Notes under the pieces: model-generated
Told to the model about the DNA's origin: nothing
The model's database searches: none
Seen by the model: the letters and a program-made list of their open reading frames with translations, nothing else
Assembly: GCF_000568255.1 (NCBI RefSeq)
Contig: NZ_KK037166.1
Span: 9,651,547 to 9,715,546, forward strand
Length of the DNA stretch: 64,000 nt
Source: Kutzneria sp. 744
GTDB taxonomy: Bacteria; Actinomycetota; Actinomycetes; Mycobacteriales; Pseudonocardiaceae
Reading direction: 5' to 3'
Shown here: one piece after another, positions 44,490 to 53,034 of the stretch
Layout: the number at the start of each line of letters is the position of its first letter
How positions within the stretch are numbered: position 1 is the first letter of the stretch
Made by a program: the position numbers and the translations under genes

Positions 44490-46727
44490 GTGGTCGACCA
44501 GCCTTACCGTGATCCGGCCCTCCCCGTCGCCGAGCGCATCGACGACCTGCTGGCCCGGATGACGCTGCCCGAGAAGATCGGTCAGATGCTCCACCTCGAC
44601 GCCCGGGGCGGCGTCCGCGAGCTGATCGACGACTTCCATGTCGGCGCGATCCTGCACACCTCGCCGGAGAACCTGGTGCTGGCGATGGACCTGGCCGGCA
44701 AAACCCGGCTGGGCATCCCGCTGCTGACCGGCGAGGACTGCATCCACGGCCATTCGTTCTGGCCCGGCGCCACGATCTTCCCGACGCAGCTGGGCATGGC
44801 CTGCTCCTGGGACCCGGAGCTGGTGGAGCGGGTCGCGCGGGTGACGGCGGTCGAGGTGTCGACCACCGGCGTGCACTGGACCTTCTCCCCGGTGCTGTGC
44901 ATCGCGCGGGACCTGCGGTGGGGCCGGGTCGACGAGACCTTCGGCGAGGACCCGTTCCTGATCGGCGAGTACGCGTCGGCGATGGTCAAGGGCTACCAGG
45001 GCGACGGGCTTTCCGACCCGACCGCGATCCTGGCCTGCGCCAAGCACTTCGCCGGCTACTCGGAGACGCAGGGCGGCCGGGACGCCACCGAGGCCGACAT
45101 CTCGCGGCGCAAGCTGCGCTCGTGGTTCCTGCCGCCGTTCGAGCGGGTGGCCCGCGAGGGCTGCCGCACGTTCATGATCGGCTACCAGTCCATCGACGGT
45201 GTGCCGATCACCGCGAACCAGTGGCTGCTCAAGGAAGTCCTGCGCGACGAGTGGAAGTACTCCGGCACGCTGGTGACCGACTGGGACAACGTCGGCCGCA
45301 TGGTGTGGGAGCAGCAGATCTGCGCCGACCACGCCGAGGCGGCCGCGCTGGCGGTGCGCTCCGGCAACGACCTGGTGCTGACCACGCCGCAGTTCTTCGA
45401 GGGCGCGCGGGAAGCCGTCGAGCGCGGCATTCTGTCCGAAGAGGACATCGACGCGGCGGTGCGCCGGATCCTGACGCTGAAGTTCGAGCTGGGCCTGTTC
45501 GAGAACCCGCGGGTGCCCGACCAGGAGCGGCAGAAGCTGTTCGTGGGCAGCGCCGAGCACACGGCCGTAAACCTGGAGATGGCGCGGCGCAGCCTGGTGC
45601 TGCTGACCAACGACGGCACGCTTCCGTTGGCCGGCGCCAAGGTCCGGGTCGCCGTGGTCGGCCCGAACGCGGACGACGTCGACGCGCAGCTGGGCGACTG
45701 GGCCGGCGCCTCCGGCCAGGTCGACTGGCTGCCGGACGGCCACCCCCGGCACCTGACCGAGACCGTCGTGGACGGTCTGCGGGCGGTCGTCCCTCCCGAG
45801 TGGACGGTCGACTACGCCCTCGGCGCTCGGATCGCCTCCTTCGGCCCGGACCCGGACGGTCCGGTGCTGCCGGACGGCCAGCCCGCGCCCGAGGTCGTGC
45901 GCCCCGAGCCGGCCGATCCGGCGTTGATCGCCGAGGCGGTCGCCGCCGCCGAGGCCTCCGATGTGGTCGTCGCGGTCGTCGGTGACACGATCGGCCTGGT
46001 CGGCGAGGCCCGCTCCACGGCCACGCTGGATCTGGTCGGCGGTCAGATCGCGCTGCTGGACGCGTTGGCGCAGACCGGAAAGCCGGTCGTCGTGGTGGTC
46101 ATCAGCTCGAAGCCGCTTGTGCTGCCGCCGTCGGCCGAGAACGCCGCCGCCGTCGTGCAGGCGTTCAACCCCGGCATGAAGGGCGGCCGGGCCATCGCCG
46201 AGCTGCTGCTCGGTCTGGTCGAGCCCAGCGGTCGGCTGCCGATCACCGTGCCGCGGCACGTCGGCCAGCAGCCCGTGTTCTACAACCAGATCCGCGGCCA
46301 GCACGGTCACCGCTACGCCGACCTGACCCAGGACCCGCTGTTCGCCTTCGGCGAGGGCCTGAGCTACACCACGCTGGAGTACTCGGACCTGGCGATCGCC
46401 ACGCCGACCGTCGGCCCCGCCGATGTCGTGCGGGCCGAGGTCACCATCACCAACACCGGCTCGCGGCCGGCGCGGGAGACCGTGCAGGTGTACCTGCGCG
46501 ACCTGATCACCTCGGTGACCTGGGCCGACCGGGAACTCAAGGCGTACACGCAGGTTGACGTGCCGGCCGGAGAGTCCGTGCGGGTGACCGTCGAGCTGCC
46601 GGCGGCCGACTGCACGCTCGTGACCGCCGACGGCCGCCGCATCGTCGAGCCCGGCGACTTCGAGCTGCTGGTCGGTCACTCCTCGCGGCCGCGTGACCTG
46701 CTGGCCGCCAAGTTCACGATCTCCTGA
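44490..46727 (+). CDS. GH3 beta-glycosidase
   Basis: 745 residues, cytoplasmic (no signal peptide). The GH3 (alpha/beta)8 domain carries the nucleophile Asp in TLVTDWDNV, substrate-binding CAKHFAGYSETQGGRD and LDLAGKTRLGIP-like motifs. The (alpha/beta)6 sandwich has GDTIGLVGEARST (probable acid/base Glu) and the C-terminal fibronectin III-like domain starts near VRAEVTITNTGSRPA. GTG at 44490 follows AGGAG (44477-44481). It likely hydrolyses beta-glucosides or beta-xylosides imported by the coupled MFS permease. Confidence 0.9.
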   Translation: MVDQPYRDPALPVAERIDDLLARMTLPEKIGQMLHLDARGGVRELIDDFHVGAILHTSPENLVLAMDLAGKTRLGIPLLTGEDCIHGHSFWPGATIFPTQLGMACSWDPELVERVARVTAVEVSTTGVHWTFSPVLCIARDLRWGRVDETFGEDPFLIGEYASAMVKGYQGDGLSDPTAILACAKHFAGYSETQGGRDATEADISRRKLRSWFLPPFERVAREGCRTFMIGYQSIDGVPITANQWLLKEVLRDEWKYSGTLVTDWDNVGRMVWEQQICADHAEAAALAVRSGNDLVLTTPQFFEGAREAVERGILSEEDIDAAVRRILTLKFELGLFENPRVPDQERQKLFVGSAEHTAVNLEMARRSLVLLTNDGTLPLAGAKVRVAVVGPNADDVDAQLGDWAGASGQVDWLPDGHPRHLTETVVDGLRAVVPPEWTVDYALGARIASFGPDPDGPVLPDGQPAPEVVRPEPADPALIAEAVAAAEASDVVVAVVGDTIGLVGEARSTATLDLVGGQIALLDALAQTGKPVVVVVISSKPLVLPPSAENAAAVVQAFNPGMKGGRAIAELLLGLVEPSGRLPITVPRHVGQQPVFYNQIRGQHGHRYADLTQDPLFAFGEGLSYTTLEYSDLAIATPTVGPADVVRAEVTITNTGSRPARETVQVYLRDLITSVTWADRELKAYTQVDVPAGESVRVTVELPAADCTLVTADGRRIVEPGDFELLVGHSSRPRDLLAAKFTIS

Positions 46728-46737
46728 TCTCCCAGTT

Positions 46738-46770
46738 GAAAGGGGGCCCGGCGCTGCCGGGCCCCCTTTC
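46738..46770. terminator. Strong bidirectional hairpin terminator
   Basis: A perfect 15-bp stem (GAAAGGGGGCCCGGC pairing with GCCGGGCCCCCTTTC) closes a GCT loop. The flanking AAA/TTT give short U-runs in both directions. It serves the GH3 gene and the convergent substrate-binding-like gene. Confidence 0.9.
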
Positions 46771-47663
46771 TACTGTCCGGGCAGCAGCGAGGTGTCGATC
46801 AGGCCGTGGGCCAACACCGCTCGCCCGTCGAGATCGGCCTTGGTGTGCCGGTTCCGCAGTTCGAGCACGGTCTTCAGCTCGGCGTCGCGGAACCGGCCGG
46901 TCGGCGTCAGACCGGTGGCAGGGCTGGTGAGCACGGCGATGTGCCGCCGGGCCAGGTACTCGTCGAACTCCAGGCGGTCCTGCACGGCCGCCATCAGCAG
47001 CTCGGGCCGGCGGCGGCCGGTGACGATGTCCCGGGCCGTCCGCAGCAGCACACCGACCAGGCTGCGCAGGTCGAAACCGTTGCGTTGCAGGGAATCTCCG
47101 GTGGACGCCAGCACGGCGCCGACGTAGGGCCCGATGTCGGTCACGGTGGCCAGCCGGCGGGCGCCGCGGTGCTCGGCCCGCAGCTCGTTGCCGGCGTTGA
47201 GCACGGTCATGGTGCAGGCGCCGGTCAGGAGAGCGGTGGCCCGGCGCGGCGTGGAGCCCAGCGCGGTGATGCCGTAGCTGATGCCGAGGCGCTGCAACAG
47301 CTCGTAGCCCACGAAGGCGAAGCCCGAGCCGGGCACGTCGACGCCGAGCGTGCCGCCCTGGAGCTCGGTGATGCCGGGCGCGGCGAACAGCGACAGGCCG
47401 AGGCCGCGATCGAGCGCGGCGAGAATGCGCACGTCCACCTGCCGCCCGAGCGGATTGTCGGGCACGCACCGATAGGCGACGACGTTGTCCGGATTTGTCA
47501 TGACGGCGTCAAGCTCGCCGTCGATCAGCGCGGCGAACTGCTCCCGCGACGAGCTGGCCGGGACCTCCACCACCCGCAGACCGGCGTTGGCCAGCGCGCC
47601 GGTCCTGGCCGCGACCTCGACCAGCACCGACGGACTGAACGTGCCCAGCCTGAGCTCCCGCAC
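46770..47663 (-). CDS. ABC-transporter substrate-binding-like protein (NMT1/THI5-like), no signal peptide
   Basis: 297 residues with the two-lobe periplasmic-binding-like fold: LRLGTFSPSVLVEVAARTGAL and SREQFAALIDGELDAVMTNPDN in lobe 1, GVDVPGSGFAFVGYELLQRLG in lobe 2. It resembles NMT1/THI5 or SsuA-type binding proteins but has no signal peptide or lipobox and no ABC permease or ATPase genes nearby. GTG at 47663 is preferred since a GAGG lies 8 bases before it; GTG at 47672 overlaps that GAGG. It follows a GntR gene on the same strand and may act as an intracellular sensor or enzyme. Confidence 0.6.
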   Translation of the reverse strand: MRELRLGTFSPSVLVEVAARTGALANAGLRVVEVPASSSREQFAALIDGELDAVMTNPDNVVAYRCVPDNPLGRQVDVRILAALDRGLGLSLFAAPGITELQGGTLGVDVPGSGFAFVGYELLQRLGISYGITALGSTPRRATALLTGACTMTVLNAGNELRAEHRGARRLATVTDIGPYVGAVLASTGDSLQRNGFDLRSLVGVLLRTARDIVTGRRRPELLMAAVQDRLEFDEYLARRHIAVLTSPATGLTPTGRFRDAELKTVLELRNRHTKADLDGRAVLAHGLIDTSLLPGQ

Positions 47664-47739
47664 CGATCGCACCTCATAACAATCGATCTGGCTCGATGAC
47701 AGCCTATTGCCGCCCTGGTCGCTGGAGCAATCGCCCGCA

Positions 47740-48393
47740 TCAGGGCACGAACAGTTCTGGGTGTTTGACCAGCTCCACGCGCGTCCGGCGAATGTGCAGC
47801 TCCAGAATGTGCTCGGCCGAGGTGTGGTCGCGGTCCCGCAGCGCCTGGATGAGCAGCCGGTGCTCGCCGTTGATGATCCAGCGCCTGCGCTCCCCGGCCA
47901 GCCGGGTGAACGCCCGCCGGTAGTGCTGGGTGGTGTCCCACAGCCGGTTCACGGTGGCCGCCAGGTCTCCGGCGTCGTCGTGCTGGTACACCGCCCAGTG
48001 CAGCCGGCGGTCCAGCACCAGGAACTCCTCGACGTCCTCGGTCGCCTCGATCCGCTCCTGCACGGCCGTCATCGCGTCGATGTCCTCATCGGACAGTCGC
48101 GGCGCGGACTCGGCCAGCAGCAACGGCTCCAGCCGTTCGCGGATCTTGTAGCTGAGCTCGCACTCGCGCACGTCCATCGACGTCACCCGGGCGCCCTGGT
48201 TGGCCCGCAGCGTGACCAGGCCGCGCGACTCCAGGATGCGCAGCGCCTCCCGGACCGGCAGCCGGCTGGTGTTGAGCTCGTCGGCCAGCTCGTCCTGGAT
48301 GATCCGGGTGCCGGGGGCCAGCCGCCCGGCCAGGATCCGCTCGCGCAGCTCGTCGGCGACGCGCTGGCTGGCCACGCCGGCGGGTACGGCCAC
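47740..48393 (-). CDS. GntR family (FCD domain) transcriptional regulator
   Basis: 217 residues. Winged-helix HTH with LRERILAGRLAPGTRIIQDE and LNTSRLPVREALRILESRGL, followed by a helical FCD effector domain carrying likely metal/ligand His residues (DRRLHWAVYQH, EHRLLIQAL, ELHIRR). FCD GntR proteins usually respond to organic acids. It stands 14 bp after a frameshifted VOC gene and probably binds the paired ATTGGATCCAAT sites upstream, controlling both that unit and the divergent dehydrogenase remnants. Confidence 0.88.
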   Translation of the reverse strand: MAVPAGVASQRVADELRERILAGRLAPGTRIIQDELADELNTSRLPVREALRILESRGLVTLRANQGARVTSMDVRECELSYKIRERLEPLLLAESAPRLSDEDIDAMTAVQERIEATEDVEEFLVLDRRLHWAVYQHDDAGDLAATVNRLWDTTQHYRRAFTRLAGERRRWIINGEHRLLIQALRDRDHTSAEHILELHIRRTRVELVKHPELFVP

Positions 48394-48407
48394 GGCTGGG
48401 GATCCCT

Positions 48408-48866
48408 TCAGTCGAAGGCCTCCGGGTGGTGCTCGAAGGCCTTTCCGTTGGGATAGGACACTAGCTCACACTGCATCCCCCACGGCGACAGGAAGCACAC
48501 CCACCGCCGGCTCCCGCTCGGCCCCCGGCTGGCGGTCGGGTCGCCGAGCACGGTCGGCGACGGCGTCCATGTCCTCGACGTAGCGGGCGATGTGGTGGCC
48601 GCCGACGTCGGCGTTGCGCGGCGGGCGGGTCGCCTGCTCGGGCGCCTCGTACTGGAAGACCTCGAAGATCGCCCGCCGAGCCGGTAGAAGCGCAGCTGGC
48701 GCATCACGGTCCGGTCGTCGACGGCCATGTGCTCGCTCATCCAGCTGCCGTCGTCGCGATACGGGCCGAGCCGGTACATGTACTCGCAGCCCAGCACGTC
48801 GACGAAGAACTCGTGGGCCTGGTCGAGGTCCGGCACGGTGACGCCGATGTAATCGACGCCGGTCAC
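48408..48866 (-). pseudogene. VOC (extradiol-dioxygenase/glyoxalase-like) gene, two frameshifts
   Basis: About 150 residues if repaired: VTGVDYIGVTVPDLDQAHEF, then CEYMYRLGPYRDDGSWM and VMRQLRFYRLG, a shift near 48680 to AIFEVFQYEAPEQATRPPR, and a second shift near 48560 back to WVCFLSPWGMQCELVSYP. The His and Glu ligands expected of a VOC dioxygenase are plausible (VGGHHIARYVED, MQCELVSYP). The shifts are single-base. The gene is in a row with GntR and the binding-protein-like gene and lies next to the double operator. Confidence 0.6.
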
Positions 48867-48886
48867 TCCCGGGATGGGCGCTCCGA

Positions 48887-48972
48887 CCTCTATTGGATCC
48901 AATCGGGCTGACAATGCTCGTGTGGACCTCGCACAGTGTACGGCAAGTGAGGCCGATTGGATCCAATAGAGG
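48887..48972. promoter_or_regulatory. Pair of inverted 20-bp operators containing ATTGGATCCAAT
   Basis: CCTCTATTGGATCCAATCGG (48887-48906) and its exact reverse complement at 48953-48972 flank a 46-bp core. Each contains the perfect 12-bp palindrome ATTGGATCCAAT. They lie between divergent units and suit a dimeric GntR/FCD repressor. The regulator gene is two genes away on the minus strand. Confidence 0.8.
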
Positions 48973-48977
48973 CGAGA

Positions 48978-49524
48978 ATGCCCGTCCATGAGGACCTGGC
49001 CGCCGGCGGGCCCTGGGTGGAGCTGCGCGCCACCGGGCAGGACTGGGACGAGGCCGACGGCGACCTGCTGCTCCGATGCTCGGGCACGCGCAGTGGATCC
49101 GATCCTTCGAGGAACACGTGCTGGAGCTGGCCGGCCAGGGGCTCGTGCACGGGCCGGCCCTCCAGCATCGGGCAGGAGGGCGGCGCGGTCGGCTCGGGGG
49201 CGCCGCTGCGCAGCGACGACTACGTCAACGGCTCGCACCGCGGCCACCACCACCTCCTGGCCAAGGCGTTCGCGCACGTCAGCACGCCCAAGCCGGGGCA
49301 GCTGCCGGCGTTGGATGACGACTGCGCACGGTGCTGCGGCGCACCCTGGCCGAGATCTGCGGCCTGGCCGAGGGCTACAGCAGCGGCCGGGGCGGCTCGA
49401 CGCCCCCGTCGACCGGGTCACCGGCGGCGAGGCGTCGCCCAGCATCAGCAAGGTGTTGGAGCGGGCTGCCGTCGCCCGCACCGAAGAGGTCGTTGCCGCC
49501 CTGCACCGCATCAGGAGGGGCTGA
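48978..49524 (+). pseudogene. Alpha-keto-acid dehydrogenase E1 remnant: E1-alpha start fused to E1-beta end
   Basis: The first about 140 residues read as ThDP-dependent E1-alpha (MPVHEDLAAGGPWVELRATG, MLGHAQWIRSFEEHVLELAG, SIGQEGGAVGS, RSDDYVNGSHRGHHHLLAKA, LAEICGLAEGYSSGRGGS). They pass through three reading-frame changes (near 49075, 49162 and 49325). At about 49390 the sequence jumps to an E1-beta C-terminus (LDAPVDRVTGGEASPSISKV, RTEEVVAALHRI). The ThDP-binding part of E1-alpha and most of E1-beta are missing. The junction GGCGGCTCGA would be shared microhomology, suggesting deletion of roughly 1.5-1.8 kb, real or from misassembly. Confidence 0.75.
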
Positions 49525-50387
49525 TGGCCAGCTTGTTGCGGGTGCCCGAGATCGCCGCCGGTTCCCCCGAGGCCGTGCTGACCGAGTGGCTGGTGCCGGA
49601 ACACCGCCTTCGAGGCCGGCGCGGCCCTGGCCGTGCTGGAGACCGACAAGGCCGCAGTGGAGGCCGAGGCGTCTGCGGTGCTGTTGCGGCGTCTGGTCGA
49701 CGGCGGGTCCACTGTGGAGGCCGGCGCGCCCATCGCCGTGCTGGGGGCGGTGGGGGAGGACGTTTCCTCGGTGTTGGCCGAGCTCGGCGGCGATGCTGTC
49801 GCGGAGCAGCCTCAGCCCAAGGAGCCGCCGCAGGCCGCGGATCAGCCACGCGCCGAGCGGATCTTCGCCGGTCCGCTGGCCCGGAAGCTGTTGAAGAAAG
49901 CCGGAATCCCGCGGGACCAGGTGGGCGGCACCGGCCCCAACGGCCGAATCGTGCGCAAGGACGTGGCAGCCGCCGTCGCCCAGGGCAAGATCGCTGCCCA
50001 GCCAGCCGCTGCCGTGGCTCCGCCTCGCGTTGCAACGTCTCCGGCCTGACACTGAGCGCGATCGCCGACCAGGTCAAGGCCTTCGCCCGGCAGGCCGGCG
50101 AAGGCCGCCTGACGCAACGGGATCTCGAAGGCGGCACGATCGTCGTGAGCAATCCCGGCCTGTACGGCGTGGACGAGTTCGCGGCGATCATCAACCCGCC
50201 GCAGTCGGCCATCGCCGTCGGCGCGGGCAAACCCGGGCCCGCCGTCGTCGACGGCGAGCTCCGGGTCGCCACGCAGCTGACGCTGGTGCTGTCCGTCGAC
50301 CACCGCGCCACCGAAGGAGCCCTTGCGGCCCAATGGATGGCGGCGCTGGTCACGGCCCTGGAGGAGCCGTTGCGGCTGGTGGCCTAG
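49524..50387 (+). pseudogene. Dihydrolipoamide acyltransferase (E2) with internal deletion
   Basis: The start MASLLRVPEIAAGSPEAVL lies in the stop of the E1 remnant. After a one-base loss near 49602 the lipoyl domain is complete (ALAVLETDKAAVEAEA, lipoyl-Lys in ETDKA). An E3/E1-binding domain follows (AGPLARKLLKKAGIPRDQV, GPNGRIVRKDVAAAV). The frame ends at TGA 50047-50049, and the catalytic domain resumes at LTLSAIADQVKAFARQ with the active-site motif SVDHRATEGA. About 110-120 residues of the acyltransferase domain are absent between about 50035 and 50052. The protein cannot be functional as written. Confidence 0.8.
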
Positions 50388-52046
50388 AGCGGGTCGGTGA
50401 GCGCGCCCAGGTGGTCGGTGAGGTTGATGTTCTCCGCGTAGTCGACGGGCGCGACGATGATGGACACGCCGTCGTCGTCGAGGGCCTTGCGCAGCGTGGG
50501 CAGCAGGTCGTCGGCCTGGGTGATGTGGTAGCCGGTGGCGCCGAAGCTGGCCGCGTACTGGGTGATCTCCGGGTTGGTGAACCGCACGTTGGACACCGTG
50601 CCGGTCTCCAGCCGCATCTTCCACTCGATCAGGCCGTACCCGCTGTCCTCCCACACCAGCACGGTCAGCGGGATGCGCTCCCGCACGGCGGTCTCGATCT
50701 CCTGCGAGTGCATGAGGAACGAGCCGTCGCCGGTCACCGCCAGCACCCGTCGGTCGGGCCGGGCCAGGCTCACGCCCAGCGCGCCCGGCAGCGAGAAACC
50801 CATGGTGGACAGGCCGTTGGAGACCAGGCAGGTGTTGGCGGCGTAGGTCGGGTACAGCCGGGCCATCCACATCTTCACCGCGCCGGTGTCGACCAGCACG
50901 ATGTCGTCACGGCCGAGCGCTGCCCGGGTGTCGGCCACGATCCGTTGCGGCGACAGGGGAAACCGGTCGTCCTGCTGGCCGCGGAACAGCTCGTCCGCCA
51001 CCAGCTCACGGATCTTGGCCGCCCCCGTGTGCGGCGGACGGGCCGGCACGGCCTCGCGCAGAGCGTCGAGGGAGCCGCTGATGTCGCCCTCGATGCCCAC
51101 CGCCACCGAGTAGTGGGCGTCCACCTCGGCCGGGAACCGGTGGATGTGGATGATCTGCTTGTCGCCGTCCGGGTTGATCTTGACCGGGTCGAACTCCTGG
51201 AGCTCGTAGCCGACGGCCACGATCACATCGGCCTGGTCGAAGCCGAAGTTGGCGTAGTCGCGGCGCATGAAACCGATGGCGCCCATGGAGTTCGGGTGAT
51301 CGTCGGCCAGCACCCCCTTGCCGTGGAACGTCGTCGCGACGGCCACGCCCGTGTGCTCCGCGAACCGGGCCAGCGCCGCGCCGGCGTGGTTGCGCGCCGC
51401 GCCGTGCCCGGCGAGCAGCACCGGATTCCGCGCTTCGCGCAGGATCGCCGCCGCCCGCTCCACCTGGCTCGCCGACGGAGCCTCCGGGTACACCACGTTG
51501 CGCGGCAACGGCTTCAGCCCCGGCCGGCGCAGCCTCGATCTCCACGTCCTCCGGCACCGCCAGGTACACCGCCCCCGGCCGCTCGCTCTGCGCCGTCTTG
51601 AACGCCCGCCGCAGCATCTCCGGCACCGCACCCGCCGACGGCACGCTGCCCGAGAACTGCGTGATCGGCGCGAACAGGCTCACCAGATCCACGAACTGGT
51701 GCGACTCCTTGTACTCGCGGTACTGCCCCACCTGCGCCGACAGCGCCACCAGCGGCGTCGAGTTCGTCGTCGCGTCGGCCACGCCCAGTTGCAGGTTGAT
51801 CGCCCCCGGGCCCAGCGTCGCCGACACCACCCCGGCCTTGCCCGTCACGCGGCCGTACATCTCCGCCATGAACGACGCCGCCTGCTCGTGCCGGGTCAGC
51901 ACGTACCGGATCGGCGAGGCGTCCAGCGCGTTGGTCAGCCGGATGTTCTCCTCGCCCGGTATGCCGAACACCACCTCGACACCCTCGGCCAGCAGGCACT
52001 CCACGATCAGATCGGCGGCCGTCCGGCCGTCACGCTCTTCGGACAT
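50384..52046 (-). pseudogene. ThDP-dependent acetolactate-synthase-like enzyme, one frameshift
   Basis: About 553 residues if repaired. The N-terminal Pyr domain is complete: ADLIVECLLAEGVEVVFGIP with the catalytic Glu in VLTRHEQAASFMAEMYGRV. The frame breaks near 51520-51535 (VPEDVEIEAA, then GLKPLPRNVVYPEAP in another frame). The central domain and PP domain follow, including the ThDP/Mg site GDGSFLMHSQEIETA and VWEDSGYGLIEWKM. It resembles catabolic acetolactate synthases. Its 3' end shares CTAG with E2, facing it. A single-base indel may be a sequencing error. Confidence 0.78.
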
Positions 52047-52137
52047 ACCCCAGGCTTACCACCACGCCCGGCCGAGAACCCACCGGTGAGCCTCCTTTCA
52101 CACTTCGGTAAGCCTGTCCCGCGCCTACCATGGGCGG

Positions 52138-53034
52138 ATGGACGACGAGGGGGACCCGGGGCTGCTGCCGCCGGGGTTGGCGCTGGTCAACGTGGTGCTG
52201 GACGAACTGATCGGCGTCACCGTGGTGGAGATCGACGAGGACGCCGTGGCGCGGGTTCTCGGCCCGGTCGACGGCGGGTTGTACGTCTTCCCGAGCCGCG
52301 AGGGCATCGCCAACTTCCTGGCCTCGGGGGAGCCGCACAGCCTGGCCGGGCGGCTGGACGAGTTCGACGCGGCGACCGAGGAGCCGGCCTACGAGGCGGA
52401 CTTCGCCCGCATGCTGGAGTCCGACGCGGACGACGACGCGGCGGCGATGCTGTGGATGGAATGCCTGCTCGTGGTGGACGGTTGCGGTGTTGTCGACCCG
52501 TCGTCGGTAGAGGACGCCATGAAGCAGGTCGAGGCGGTGACGACGCTGCGCGAGGACTTCGAGCCCGGCTACCAGGATCGCGACTACTGGCAGGACCGGG
52601 ACACCCTGCCGGTCCAGATCACGCTTCCGGGTGGCACCGGGGTCACCATCGTCGCGCTGGACCAGTTCGGAGAGCGCTCTCCGGCGTTCCTGGGGGATCA
52701 GGGCGAGGTGGCGTTGTTCCACGATCCGGCCGACCTGGTGACCTACATCCACGCGGAGGGCACGGACGCGATGCGCGCGGAGCGGTACTGGCCTCGGAAC
52801 CCGCCGGAGTGCGAGCCGCGGATGACTGTGGACGTGCGGCAGGCCGACCCGGGCGACCTGCGTTCGGACGCCTACGTCTTCCTCCGCGCCCTCGCCACGG
52901 TGCTCACCAAGCGGGAGGGCGACCTGAGCGTCCACAAGATGAGCAAGCTGACCAACGAACGCCGGATGCGCAGGGCCGTCGACACCGTCGCCGAAGTGCT
53001 GCGCGAGGTGAACGGCCGGGTCACTTGGCGTTAG
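52138..53034 (+). CDS. Protein of unknown function
   Basis: 298 residues, acidic, soluble, no signal peptide or membrane segment. I do not recognise the family. Strong codon structure and conserved-looking blocks (PLSREGIANFLASGEPHSL-like and VHKMSKLTNERRMRRAVD) argue for a real gene. It contains a perfect GGAGAGCGCTCTCC palindrome (encoding GERSP). It converges with the GT2 gene, whose stop overlaps by 4 bp (TTAG). Confidence 0.7.
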   Translation: MDDEGDPGLLPPGLALVNVVLDELIGVTVVEIDEDAVARVLGPVDGGLYVFPSREGIANFLASGEPHSLAGRLDEFDAATEEPAYEADFARMLESDADDDAAAMLWMECLLVVDGCGVVDPSSVEDAMKQVEAVTTLREDFEPGYQDRDYWQDRDTLPVQITLPGGTGVTIVALDQFGERSPAFLGDQGEVALFHDPADLVTYIHAEGTDAMRAERYWPRNPPECEPRMTVDVRQADPGDLRSDAYVFLRALATVLTKREGDLSVHKMSKLTNERRMRRAVDTVAEVLREVNGRVTWR

